A stretch of DNA of 10,156 nucleotides, taken from assembly GCF_002943415.1 (NCBI RefSeq), contig NZ_PTQZ01000037.1, positions 1 through 10,156 of the forward strand. The letters are read 5' to 3'. A program made the translations under genes and the position numbers. The notes beneath the pieces are model-generated. The model did no database searches and was not told the DNA's origin. It saw only the letters and a list, made by a program, of their open reading frames with translations. Each line of letters opens with the position of its first letter. Within the stretch, counting starts at the first letter, position 1. Shown piece after piece: positions 1 to 6,817 of this stretch. The stretch is from Amnimonas aquatica. GTDB taxonomy: Bacteria > Pseudomonadota > Gammaproteobacteria > Pseudomonadales > Moraxellaceae.

Positions 1-17
1 GTGCCGAGATTTCTTTC

Positions 18-30
18 TATGTGATTGATA
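18..30 (+). promoter_or_regulatory. Possible IHF-binding site upstream of the flgB sigma-54 promoter
   Basis: The 13 bases TATGTGATTGATA match the IHF consensus YAANNNNTTGATW at every defined position except one (T in place of the second A of YAA). The site is centred about 52 bp upstream of the predicted flgB transcription start, in an AT-rich patch with an A tract at 34-44. IHF often bends DNA in this interval so that a distant activator can contact sigma-54 polymerase. The consensus carries little information and the surroundings are AT-rich, so a chance match is quite possible. Confidence 0.35.
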
Positions 31-49
31 GATAAAAAATAAAATGCCA

Positions 50-65
50 TGGCACAGCGATTGCT
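50..65 (+). promoter_or_regulatory. Sigma-54 (RpoN) promoter of the flgB operon
   Basis: TGGCACAGCGATTGCT fits the RpoN consensus TGGCAC-N5-TTGCW. The invariant GG lies at 51-52 and the invariant GC at 63-64, with the required 10 bp between them. The predicted transcription start is near position 76, giving a leader of about 54 nt before the flgB start at 130. In Pseudomonas- and Vibrio-type flagellar hierarchies the basal-body and hook genes are middle genes transcribed by sigma-54 polymerase with an activator of the FleQ/FlrC type. No activator site could be recognised here; it may lie left of the window or within the leader. Confidence 0.88.
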
Positions 66-129
66 TGGATGCCCTGCAAACGCAATATCGACCACGGGCC
101 GACAGGCTTTAGGGCAGGAAGGGAAAAAA

Positions 130-543
130 ATGGCGATCAGCTTCGACAAGGCACTGGGGGTACATGAGCAAGCGCTCATGCTGCGTTCGCAGCGCAACGA
201 AGTGCTGGCCACCAATATCGCCAACGCCGACACGCCGAACTTCAAGGCCCGTGACATCGACTTCCGCGCAGCCATGGCCGCGGTCTCTGCGCCGGGCACC
301 GATGTGCAGCTGACGCGCACGCAGGGCGGCCACATGGATATCAATGGCAGCACCGCCATGTCGCCGCTGGAAGCCCAGCTCAAGTACCGCACGCCGTACC
401 AGCCGACGCTGGACGGCAACACCGTCGAGACGCACGTGGAGCAGGCGGTCTATGCCCAGAACGCGGTCGACTACCAGGCATCGCTGCGCTTCCTCGGCGG
501 CAAGTTCCTGTCGCTGAAAAGCGCCATCACCGGAGGTCGCTGA
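130..543 (+). CDS. flgB: Flagellar proximal rod protein FlgB
   Basis: FlgB is one of the proximal rod subunits joining the MS ring and export gate to the distal rod in the periplasm. The product is 137 residues, against about 138 in E. coli. It has the N-terminal rod/hook family signature TNIANADTPNFKARD at residues 28-42 and the heptad-like C-terminal helix common to axial proteins (around residues 102-133). It has no cleavable signal because axial proteins use the flagellar type III exporter. I chose the ATG at 130: it is preceded by AGGAAGGG (116-123) at 6 nt spacing and its first residues fit the family. An in-frame ATG at 49 would add 27 unrelated residues, but it lies inside the sigma-54 -24 element and upstream of the predicted transcript start. 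First gene of the operon; flgC begins 2 nt after its stop. Confidence 0.96.
   Translation: MAISFDKALGVHEQALMLRSQRNEVLATNIANADTPNFKARDIDFRAAMAAVSAPGTDVQLTRTQGGHMDINGSTAMSPLEAQLKYRTPYQPTLDGNTVETHVEQAVYAQNAVDYQASLRFLGGKFLSLKSAITGGR
532..536 (+). promoter_or_regulatory. Ribosome binding site of flgC inside the flgB 3' end
   Basis: GGAGG lies within the last codons of flgB, 9 nt before the flgC ATG at 546. The flgB stop (541-543) falls between this site and the flgC start. Ribosomes ending on flgB would therefore sit on the flgC initiation region, suggesting translational coupling of these two proximal rod subunits. Confidence 0.75.
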
Positions 544-545
544 CC

Positions 546-944
546 ATGGCCAGCATCTTTGACATCGCCGGCTCTGCCATGAACGCGCAGATGCTGCGGC
601 TCAACACCACGGCCAGCAACATGGCCAACGTCGACACCGTCAGCGGCAGCGAGGCCACCGCCTACCGCGCCCGCCAGACCGTGTTCGAGACCGTCATGAG
701 CCAGGCCGCCGGCGGGCCGGTGGCGGTGCCGCAGATCGTCGAGAGTCAGGCGCCGGTGATGAAGCGCTACGAACCCGGCCATCCCAGGGCCGATGGCGAC
801 GGCTACGTCTACGGCTCCAACGTCAGCGCCGTCGAGGAGATGGCCAACATGATCTCGGCCTCGCGCAACTACCAGAGCAATGCAGAAGTCTTCAACACCA
901 CCAAGAGCCTGATGCTGCGCACGCTGCAGCTCGGCCAGCAGTAA
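546..944 (+). CDS. flgC: Flagellar proximal rod protein FlgC
   Basis: FlgC is a proximal rod subunit built with FlgB and FlgF, exported by the flagellar type III system. The product has 132 residues (about 134 in E. coli). It begins with the conserved IFDIAGSAMNAQ stretch (residues 4-15), then the rod signature SNMANVD (24-30). The middle has the family's IVESQAP and YEPGHP-type segments, and the C-terminal helix includes MISASRNYQSNAEVFNTTK. All these match FlgC closely. It overlaps no neighbour: it starts 2 nt after flgB and ends 14 nt before flgD. No truncation or odd feature is seen. Confidence 0.96.
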   Translation: MASIFDIAGSAMNAQMLRLNTTASNMANVDTVSGSEATAYRARQTVFETVMSQAAGGPVAVPQIVESQAPVMKRYEPGHPRADGDGYVYGSNVSAVEEMANMISASRNYQSNAEVFNTTKSLMLRTLQLGQQ

Positions 945-958
945 CCCGGGAGAGGGGC

Positions 959-1633
959 ATGGACATCGATTACGTGCAGAACCTGCTGAACCCCAAGACC
1001 ACCACCGAGACCACGCGCAAGAAGGACATCTCGGGGCTGACTTCGGAAGACTTCATGACCCTGATGCTCAAGCAGCTGCAGAGCCAGGACCCGCTGAAGC
1101 CGACCGACAATACCCAGTTCATCGCGCAGATGGCCCAGCTCACCTCGGTCAGCGGCATCTCCGAAATGAACGAGAGCATGACCGACATGATCGACACCCT
1201 GCGCGGCTCGCAGATGCTGTCGGCGGCCAGCCTGGTTGGCCGCGAGGTTCTGGTCGAGTCGAACACCATCGCCATCGACGCCTCCAGTCCCGACCTGGTC
1301 GGCGAAATCGAGCTGAGCGCCAAGGCCACGTCGGTGGACATCGAGATCAAGAACGCCGCCGGCGTCACCGTGCGCCGCCTGCATGCCGCCGATCAGGCCG
1401 CCGGTCCGCTGGTGTTCGGCTGGGACGGCACCGACGAGAACGGCAGCAAGGTCGCCGACGGCCAGTACAGCATTTCCGCCACCGCCACCATCAGCGGCAA
1501 GACCGAGGCGCTGACCACGCTGGTGCGCGCGCCGGTGACCGGCGTGACCATGTCCGGCACCGGTGGTGCCGCCCAGCTGCAGCTGCAGGGCCTGGGCAGC
1601 AAGAGCCTTTCCGACATCAAGGAGGTGGGCTGA
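959..1633 (+). CDS. flgD: Flagellar hook capping / hook assembly protein FlgD
   Basis: FlgD forms the temporary cap at the tip of the growing hook, beneath which FlgE subunits polymerise; it is lost once the hook is complete. The product has 224 residues (about 231 in E. coli). The conserved FlgD N-terminal segment DFMTLMLKQLQSQDPL spans residues 31-46, followed by TQFIAQMAQLTSV. The C-terminal half has the FlgD Tudor/fibronectin-III region, marked by FGWDGTDENGSKVADGQY at about 153-170. A purine-rich Shine-Dalgarno, GGGAGAGG at 948-955, sits 3 nt before the ATG. It lies between the rod genes flgBC and the hook gene flgE, the usual order. A hairpin overlaps its stop codon (see 1623-1642). Confidence 0.95.
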   Translation: MDIDYVQNLLNPKTTTETTRKKDISGLTSEDFMTLMLKQLQSQDPLKPTDNTQFIAQMAQLTSVSGISEMNESMTDMIDTLRGSQMLSAASLVGREVLVESNTIAIDASSPDLVGEIELSAKATSVDIEIKNAAGVTVRRLHAADQAAGPLVFGWDGTDENGSKVADGQYSISATATISGKTEALTTLVRAPVTGVTMSGTGGAAQLQLQGLGSKSLSDIKEVG

Positions 1634-1642
1634 GGCCCGCCT
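1623..1642 (+). other. RNA hairpin with the flgD stop codon in its loop
   Basis: AGGTGGGC (1623-1630) pairs with GCCCGCCT (1635-1642) in an 8-bp stem containing one G-U pair and closed by the tetraloop UGAG, which contains the flgD UGA stop. No T tract follows, so it is not a standard intrinsic terminator. It begins the 41-nt gap before flgE. A role in stabilising or processing the mRNA ahead of the abundant hook subunit is plausible but is inference only. Confidence 0.5.
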
Positions 1643-1674
1643 GACCTGACCGAACCCACCCACGGAGACACACC

Positions 1675-2970
1675 ATGACTTTCCGTACTGCGCTCAGCGG
1701 CCTCAATGCGGCATCCACCCACCTGGATGTCACCGCGCACAACATCGCCAACGTCAACACCGCCGGCTTCAAGTCGTCGCGCATCCTGTTCTCGGATGTC
1801 TACGCCACCGCCGCCAACGACCTGTCGTCGACCTCCACCGGCTCCGGCGTGCAGATCTCCTCGATCAGCCAGAAGTTCGGCCAGGGCAATATCGACTTCA
1901 CCAACAACAACCTCGACATGGCCATCAGCGGCGAGGGTTTCTTCGTCATGAAGGGACGCGAAGGCATCGTCTACAGCCGCGCCGGCGCCTTCTCGGTCGA
2001 TCGCGAAGGCTATGTGGTCAACGATGACAGCCAGCGCCTGCAGGTGTACCCGGTCTCCGAGACCGGCGACTTCGCCACCGGTGCGCTCAGCGACCTGCGC
2101 CTGCTGACCACGGAGAGCCCGCCGCAGGCCACCGGCAGCGTCGACATCGGCGTCAACCTGCCGGCCAATGCCAGTGTGCCGGGCACCACCGACAGCAACG
2201 GCTTCACCGCCTACGCCTTCGACGCCACCAACCCGGCGACCTACAACCACGCCACCTCGATGACGGTCTACGACTCGCTCGGCACGCCGCACACCGCCAC
2301 GGTCTACTTCGTAAAGATGCAGGCCGATGCCGCGGCCACGCCGCCGGTGGCCGAGAACACCTGGACCCAGCGTCTGTTCATTGACGGCACCGAACGCGGC
2401 ACACCGCAGGTCATGAGCTTCGACTCGGCCACCGGCAAGCTGCGCGTGGGCCAGGGCGGTGTCGACCTTTCCGGCTCGCTGCCGACGGTCACGGTGACCG
2501 GCGCCGAGCTCGGCACCGGCGCCTCCAATATGAGCCTGAGCTTCAATTACATCGAGTCCACCCAGTACGGGCAGCAGTTCGGCGTCAACAGCCTGTTCCA
2601 GGACGGCTACACCACCGGGCGCATGACCGGCATCGAGGTCGACAACTCCGGCGTGGTGTCGGCGCGCTTCACCAACGGCCAGCTCAAGCTGCTCGGACAG
2701 GTGGCCATTGCCATCTTCTCCAACCCGCACGGCCTGCAGCAGATGGGCGAGACACAGTGGGCCGAGACCTACACCTCGGGCGGTCCGCGCCTGGGCCAGG
2801 CCGGCACCTCGAACTTCGGCCTGGTGCAGGCCGGCGCGCTGGAGGCATCGAACGTGGACCTGACCGAGCAGCTGGTGGAAATGATCACCGCGCAGCGCAA
2901 CTTCCAGGCCAACGCGCAGATGATCTCGACCGCCGACCAGCTCACCCAGACCATCATCAACCTGCGCTGA
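1675..2970 (+). CDS. flgE: Flagellar hook protein FlgE
   Basis: FlgE polymerises into the hook, the flexible joint outside the cell between rod and filament. The product has 431 residues, somewhat longer than the ~402 of E. coli, with the variable outer-domain region in the middle. N-terminal rod/hook signature HNIANVNTAGFKSSR lies at residues 22-36. A conserved LDMAISGEGFFVM segment follows near residues 81-93. The C-terminal helix has the expected [36 protein letters not shown] pattern in its pieces, ending TIINLR. Start at 1675 is supported by GGAG at 1664-1667, 7 nt upstream. It follows the hook cap gene flgD and precedes the rod gene flgF by 26 nt. Confidence 0.96.
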   Translation: MTFRTALSGLNAASTHLDVTAHNIANVNTAGFKSSRILFSDVYATAANDLSSTSTGSGVQISSISQKFGQGNIDFTNNNLDMAISGEGFFVMKGREGIVYSRAGAFSVDREGYVVNDDSQRLQVYPVSETGDFATGALSDLRLLTTESPPQATGSVDIGVNLPANASVPGTTDSNGFTAYAFDATNPATYNHATSMTVYDSLGTPHTATVYFVKMQADAAATPPVAENTWTQRLFIDGTERGTPQVMSFDSATGKLRVGQGGVDLSGSLPTVTVTGAELGTGASNMSLSFNYIESTQYGQQFGVNSLFQDGYTTGRMTGIEVDNSGVVSARFTNGQLKLLGQVAIAIFSNPHGLQQMGETQWAETYTSGGPRLGQAGTSNFGLVQAGALEASNVDLTEQLVEMITAQRNFQANAQMISTADQLTQTIINLR

Positions 2971-2996
2971 TGACGCGCTGAGGCGGGGAGGTCGTC

Positions 2997-3737
2997 ATGG
3001 ATCACATGCTCTACATCGGCATGGCCGGCGCGCGTGCCAGCCAGCAGGCGCAGACCACGCTGATCAACAACCTGGCGAATGCCAGCACGGCGGGCTTCCG
3101 CGCCGACTTCCACGCCCTGCTCAGCAACGAGGTGGCGGGCCCGGGTCATGCCTCGCGCATCAACCCGGTGTCCGCCGAGCGCTACAGCCAGCTCACGCCC
3201 GGCAACGTGGCGCAGACCGGCCGCGACCTCGATGTCGCGATCAGCGGCAGCGGCTGGCTGGCGGTCGAGGATGCCACCGGCGCCGAGGCCTACAGCCGTC
3301 GCGGCGACCTGCAGCTCACCGCCGACGGGCGTCTGCTCAACGGTGCCGGCCAGCAGCTGCTGGGCGACAACGGCCCGGTGGTCATTCCGCCGCACGGCAG
3401 CATGACCATCGGCCAGGACGGCACCATCTCCATCGTGCCGCTGGGGCAGGGCCCGAACACGCTGGCGGTGGTCGACCGTCTGCGCCTGGTCACGCTCGAC
3501 GAGCAGCAGGTGATCAAGGGCGATGACGGGCTGATGCGCCAGCGCGACGGCGAGCCCGGCCAGGCCTCGGCCTCGGTGCAGCTGGTGTCCGGTGCCCTGG
3601 AGGGCTCCAACGTCAACGCCGTCGCCGCCATGGTGGACATGATCAACCTGTCCAGAACCTACGAAATGCAGGTGAAGATGATGCAGACCGCCAAGGACAT
3701 GGCGGACAGCGGAACCCGCCTGATGCGCCTGGAATAA
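2997..3737 (+). CDS. flgF: Flagellar basal-body rod protein FlgF
   Basis: FlgF is the rod subunit that links the proximal rod (FlgB, FlgC) to the distal rod (FlgG). The product has 246 residues (about 251 in E. coli). It begins with the characteristic MDHMLYIGM, then the rod signature [14 protein letters not shown] (24-37). It also shows [27 protein letters not shown] and the C-terminal [19 protein letters not shown], all typical of FlgF rather than FlgG. The Shine-Dalgarno GGAGG at 2987-2991 is 5 nt from the ATG. In some Pseudomonas species a separate promoter precedes flgF, but I found no such promoter in the 26-nt gap here. Confidence 0.95.
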   Translation: MDHMLYIGMAGARASQQAQTTLINNLANASTAGFRADFHALLSNEVAGPGHASRINPVSAERYSQLTPGNVAQTGRDLDVAISGSGWLAVEDATGAEAYSRRGDLQLTADGRLLNGAGQQLLGDNGPVVIPPHGSMTIGQDGTISIVPLGQGPNTLAVVDRLRLVTLDEQQVIKGDDGLMRQRDGEPGQASASVQLVSGALEGSNVNAVAAMVDMINLSRTYEMQVKMMQTAKDMADSGTRLMRLE

Positions 3738-3753
3738 CCCCGGAGGAAACGCC

Positions 3754-4539
3754 ATGAATCCCGCCCTGTGGGTCGCCAAGACCGGCCTCGATGCCCAGCA
3801 GACACGCATGCAGGTGGTCAGCAACAACCTGGCCAACGCCAACACCACCGGCTTCAAGAAAGACCGCGCGGTGTTCGAGGACCTGCTCTACCAGAACGTC
3901 CGCCAGGCTGGCGGCCAGTCCACGCAGCAGACGCGCCTGCCCACCGGCATGCACCTCGGCACCGGCGTGCGCGTGGCCGCCAGCGAAAAGATCCACCAGC
4001 AGGGCACGGTGTCGCAGACCGGCAACTCGCTGGATGTCGCCATCGACGGCCGCGGCTTCTTCCAGATCCGCCTGCCGGACGGCACCGCCGCCTACACCCG
4101 CGACGGCAATTTCGAGCTCGATGACCAGGGCCAGCTGGTGACCTCCAGCGGCTATGTTGTCGAGCCCGGCATCACCGTGCCGCAGGGTGCGCAGTCGGTG
4201 ACCATCGGCAGCGACGGCACGGTGTCGGTGAAGATGAACGGCGAGGCCGCGGCGGCGCAGATCGGCAGCCTGCAGCTCACCGACTTCACCAATGCCGCCG
4301 GCCTCATGCCGCGCGGCGCCAACCTCTACGTCGAGACCGCCGCCAGCGGCGCGCCGCAGACCGGCACGCCGGGCCTGAACGGCATCGGCACCATCCAGCA
4401 GGGTGCGCTGGAGGCGTCGAACGTCAACGTGGTCGAGGAGCTGGTCAACATGATCGAGACCCAGCGCGCCTACGAGATGAACTCCAAGGCCATCTCCACC
4501 ACCGACCAGATGCTGCAGTACCTGACCAACAACGTCTGA
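3754..4539 (+). CDS. flgG: Flagellar distal rod protein FlgG
   Basis: FlgG forms the distal rod that crosses the periplasm and passes through the P and L rings. The product has 261 residues, essentially the E. coli length of 260. Strongly conserved segments are [15 protein letters not shown] (5-19), [24 protein letters not shown] (from residue 24), and the C-terminal helix with [18 protein letters not shown] and [18 protein letters not shown] (217-256). A near-perfect Shine-Dalgarno, GGAGG at 3742-3746, lies 7 nt before the ATG. It shares the axial-protein fold with flgB, flgC, flgE and flgF, consistent with ancient tandem duplication. It is followed by the longest gap inside the flgB-to-flgL set, 73 nt before flgH. 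Confidence 0.97.
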   Translation: MNPALWVAKTGLDAQQTRMQVVSNNLANANTTGFKKDRAVFEDLLYQNVRQAGGQSTQQTRLPTGMHLGTGVRVAASEKIHQQGTVSQTGNSLDVAIDGRGFFQIRLPDGTAAYTRDGNFELDDQGQLVTSSGYVVEPGITVPQGAQSVTIGSDGTVSVKMNGEAAAAQIGSLQLTDFTNAAGLMPRGANLYVETAASGAPQTGTPGLNGIGTIQQGALEASNVNVVEELVNMIETQRAYEMNSKAISTTDQMLQYLTNNV

Positions 4540-4550
4540 CGCCGGCAGGG

Positions 4551-4572
4551 CCGGGTGCACGGGGCATCCCGG
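4551..4572 (+). other. GC-rich hairpin in the flgG-flgH gap
   Basis: CCGGGTGC (4551-4558) pairs with GCATCCCGG (4564-4572) in an 8-bp stem with one bulged T (4567) and an ACGGG loop. Flanking GCC/GGC and GGG/CCC blocks between 4541 and 4582 could extend it with bulges. There is no T tract, so an intrinsic terminator is unlikely. The hairpin ends 27 nt before the flgH Shine-Dalgarno. GC-rich DNA forms such structures often by chance. Confidence 0.4.
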
Positions 4573-4612
4573 ACGGCCCGGCGGGGTCGGGGCGGCCATG
4601 GGGAGAAACGCC

Positions 4613-5287
4613 ATGAACAACATGCTGTCGCGCGTCATCGCCGCCGGAGCGCTGCTCCTGCTGGCCGGCTGCGCACACAACCACCAGGTGGTCGCCGGCG
4701 ATCCGTCGTGGCGGCCGGCGGTGCCGCAGGCGGTGCCGCCGAGCGCGGCCACGCCGGGTGCCATCTTCCAGTCCGGGCGGGTACAGAACCTGTTCGTGGA
4801 CCAGCGCGGCATGCAGGTCGGCGACATCGTCACCATCTACCTGGAAGAGCGCACCGACGCCAGCAAGCAGTCCTCCACCAGCACCGCCAAGGACAACAGC
4901 CTGACCATTCCGGGCACCGCCATCATCGCCGGCAAGGCGCTGCCGCGTCTGGAGACCGGCCTGAAGTCGGAGCAGGACTTCAGCGGCAAGGGCAGCAGCA
5001 GCCAGAGCAACCGCCTCAGCGGCAGCATCACGGTGACGGTGGCCGAGGTCATGGCCAACGGCAACCTGCGCGTGGTCGGCGAGAAGTGGGTCACGCTCAA
5101 CCAGGGCGAGGAGTTCATCCGCCTCGCCGGTGTCATCCGGCCCATCGACATCGCGCCCGACAACAGCCTGCCGTCGTGGAAGGTGGCCGATGCCCGCATC
5201 ACCTACAGCGGCAAGGGCGCGCTCAACGATGCCAACGCCATGGGCTGGCTCGGCCGCGCCTTCCAGTCACTGCTGTCACCGTTCTGA
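4613..5287 (+). CDS. flgH: Flagellar L-ring lipoprotein FlgH
   Basis: FlgH forms the L ring in the outer membrane, the outer bushing for the rod. The product has 224 residues (about 232 in E. coli). It opens with a lipoprotein signal: a short Asn/Arg-containing N-region, a hydrophobic run, and the lipobox LAGC with Cys20 as the expected lipidated residue. The mature part has the FlgH hallmarks LFVDQRGMQVGDIVTIYLEERTDAS in its pieces, then GEKWVTLNQGEEFIRLAGVIRP. I chose the ATG at 4613 because GGGGAG at 4600-4605 lies 7 nt upstream; an upstream ATG at 4598 overlaps that site and would add five residues ahead of the signal. Its presence implies a Gram-negative cell envelope. It pairs with the P-ring gene flgI, 24 nt downstream. 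Confidence 0.96.
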   Translation: MNNMLSRVIAAGALLLLAGCAHNHQVVAGDPSWRPAVPQAVPPSAATPGAIFQSGRVQNLFVDQRGMQVGDIVTIYLEERTDASKQSSTSTAKDNSLTIPGTAIIAGKALPRLETGLKSEQDFSGKGSSSQSNRLSGSITVTVAEVMANGNLRVVGEKWVTLNQGEEFIRLAGVIRPIDIAPDNSLPSWKVADARITYSGKGALNDANAMGWLGRAFQSLLSPF

Positions 5288-5311
5288 CGGCCCGACGGAG
5301 ATTTGACAGTC

Positions 5312-6439
5312 ATGAACTCCCGTTTCCCGAGCAGTCTCAAGGCCCTGGCGCTGATCGCCGCCGTCGTCCTGCCCATGCTGCCCGCGCTGGCGCAGGCCGA
5401 GCGCGTCAAGGACCTGGTCAGCATCTCCGGCGTGCGCGGCAACCAGCTGGTCGGCTACGGCCTGGTGGTCGGCCTCGCCGGCACCGGCGACCAGACCAGC
5501 CAGGCCCAGTTCACCATCCAGAGCATCCGCAACATGCTGTCGCGCTTCGGCGTCAAGGTGCCGGACAACATCAACCCGCAGCTCAAGAACGTGGCCGCGG
5601 TCATGGTCCACGCCACGCTGCCGCCGTTCGCCAAGCCCGGCCAGAATATCGATGTCACCGTGTCCTCGATCGGCAACGCCGGCTCGCTGCGCGGCGGCAG
5701 CCTGCTGATGACGCCGCTGACCGGCGCCGACGGCCAGATCTACGCCATGGCCCAGGGCAGCCTGCTGGTCGGCGGCATGGGCGCCTCCGGCCAGGACGGC
5801 TCGCGCATCACCGTCAACGTGCCCAGCGCCGGCCGCATTCCCGGCGGCGCCAGCGTTGAGCGCCAGGCCCCGGGCCAGGTCGCGGTCAACGGCCAGATCC
5901 AGCTCAACCTCAACAGCCCGGATTTCACCACCGCCAACCGCCTGGTCGAGGAGATCAACCGCAACCTCGGCGAGGGCGTGGCGCGCGCCATGGACGCCAC
6001 CACGGTGGCGGTGCAGGGGCCGGCCGACCCGGACCGCCAGATCAGCTTCATCTCCATTCTCGAGAACATGGAGATCAAGCCGGCCGAGGCGCCCGCGCGC
6101 GTGGTGGTGAACTCCCGCACCGGCACCATCGTCATCGGCGGCACCGTGCGCACGCTGCCGGCGGCGGTGACCCACGGCTCGCTCACCGTGACCATCAAGG
6201 AAAACCCGCGCGTCAGCCAGCCGGCGCCGTTCTCGCAGGGCCAGACCGCCATCGTGCCGGACTCCACCATCGCGGTGGAGCAGGCGACGCCGCGCATGTT
6301 CAAGCTCGACACCGGCAACACGCTGGATGACGTGGTGCGCGCCATCAACGCCGTCGGCGCCGCGCCGTCCGATCTGGTCGCCATCCTCGAAGCGCTGAGC
6401 CAGGCCGGCGCCTTGCGCGCCGAACTGATCGTGATCTGA
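5312..6439 (+). CDS. flgI: Flagellar P-ring protein FlgI
   Basis: FlgI forms the P ring around the distal rod in the periplasm, associated with peptidoglycan. From the ATG at 5312 the product has 375 residues (E. coli 365). A Sec signal peptide is clear: residues 1-29 with a hydrophobic core and an AQA cleavage site before Glu30. The mature protein starts [26 protein letters not shown], the expected FlgI start. Later segments include [42 protein letters not shown] and a C-terminal [25 protein letters not shown] pattern in pieces. An in-frame TTG at 5303 is less likely because GGAG (5297-5300) would be only 2 nt from it but 11 nt from the ATG. FlgI needs the periplasmic chaperone FlgA, which is not in this window. 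Confidence 0.95.
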   Translation: MNSRFPSSLKALALIAAVVLPMLPALAQAERVKDLVSISGVRGNQLVGYGLVVGLAGTGDQTSQAQFTIQSIRNMLSRFGVKVPDNINPQLKNVAAVMVHATLPPFAKPGQNIDVTVSSIGNAGSLRGGSLLMTPLTGADGQIYAMAQGSLLVGGMGASGQDGSRITVNVPSAGRIPGGASVERQAPGQVAVNGQIQLNLNSPDFTTANRLVEEINRNLGEGVARAMDATTVAVQGPADPDRQISFISILENMEIKPAEAPARVVVNSRTGTIVIGGTVRTLPAAVTHGSLTVTIKENPRVSQPAPFSQGQTAIVPDSTIAVEQATPRMFKLDTGNTLDDVVRAINAVGAAPSDLVAILEALSQAGALRAELIVI

Positions 6440-6453
6440 CCCGGAGGCCCGCC

Positions 6454-6816
6454 ATGGACACCAGCAGCGGCATTCTCTTTCACGATCCCAACGGGCTGCG
6501 CGGCCTGAAGACGGAGGCCGTCAAGGATCCGTCGTCTGCGCTGCTGCCGGTGGCGCGCCAGTTCGAGTCGGTGTTCCTGCAGATGATGCTGAAGAGCATG
6601 CGTGACGCGGTGCCGGAAAGCGGCCTGTTCAGCAGTGACAGCGAGAAGGTCTACCGCGACATGTTCGACAATCAGATGGCCGTGAACCTGTCGGAAAAGG
6701 GTGGCATAGGCCTTGCAGAAACCATGGTCAGACAGCTGGCACCGTCAGCGGAAAGTCAGTCCCTGCAGGCCAGCCTGCGGCGGCCGGATTCAAGTTCGGA
6801 TGGCACCGACCGATAG
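6454..6816 (+). CDS. flgJ: Single-domain FlgJ, flagellar rod-binding protein (no peptidoglycan hydrolase domain)
   Basis: FlgJ caps the growing rod. Classical enterobacterial FlgJ (about 313 residues) also has a C-terminal peptidoglycan hydrolase that opens the wall for the rod. This product has only 120 residues. It carries the rod-binding domain: ARQFESVFLQMMLKSMRDA (34-52) and YRDMFDNQMAVNLSEKGGIGLAETM (67-91). A polar tail of about 27 residues follows, with no room for the hydrolase: the stop is 48 nt before flgK and no remnant is seen in any frame of that gap. The start is supported by GGAGG at 6443-6447, 6 nt upstream. A separate wall-lytic enzyme is expected elsewhere in the genome (inference). 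The gene's last ~130 nt use codons such as ATA, CTT, AGA, TCA, AGT and CGA that are uncommon in its neighbours, and they contain a sigma-28-like promoter. Confidence 0.92.
   Translation: MDTSSGILFHDPNGLRGLKTEAVKDPSSALLPVARQFESVFLQMMLKSMRDAVPESGLFSSDSEKVYRDMFDNQMAVNLSEKGGIGLAETMVRQLAPSAESQSLQASLRRPDSSSDGTDR
6790..6816 (+). promoter_or_regulatory. Probable sigma-28 (FliA) promoter for flgK-flgL
   Basis: TCAAGTTC (6790-6797), an 11-bp spacer and ACCGATAG (6809-6816) match the enterobacterial FliA consensus TAAAGTTT-N11-GCCGATAA at 6 of 8 bases in each half with exact spacing. The -35 half also fits the TCAAG form seen in pseudomonads. It overlaps the last codons and stop of flgJ and would start transcription near 6821-6825, about 40 nt before flgK. 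FlgK and FlgL are needed late, just before filament assembly, and in several bacteria have their own sigma-28 promoter in addition to operon read-through. This is a strong positional fit but was found by eye. Confidence 0.68.
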
Positions 6817-6817
6817 T

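Noticed and set aside
73..118. CCTGC/GCAGG pairing that could hide the flgB ribosome site
   Set aside because: The predicted transcript starts near 76, so most of the left arm would not be in the mRNA.
2311..2334. TAAAG followed by GCCGAT inside flgE as a sigma-28 promoter
   Set aside because: The two blocks are only a few bases apart, far short of the required 11-bp spacer.
1393..2730. Minus-strand open frame (445 codons) opposite flgD and flgE
   Set aside because: Shadow of flgE codon bias: Gly/Ala/Val/His-rich with no domain and no ribosome site.
2769..4836. Minus-strand open frames (362 and 397 codons) opposite flgE to flgH
   Set aside because: They overlap each other and sit opposite highly conserved flgF and flgG; low-complexity content indicates shadows.
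4555..5859. Plus-strand open frame of 434 codons across flgH and flgI in another frame
   Set aside because: Its product is Arg/Gln/Gly/His/Pro-rich low complexity, while the true frames encode unmistakable FlgH and FlgI with proper signal sequences.
6801..6814. TGGCACC in the flgJ end as a sigma-54 -24 element
   Set aside because: The position 10 bp after the GG is TA rather than the required GC, so no -12 element exists. The same bases fall in the spacer of the better sigma-28 match.
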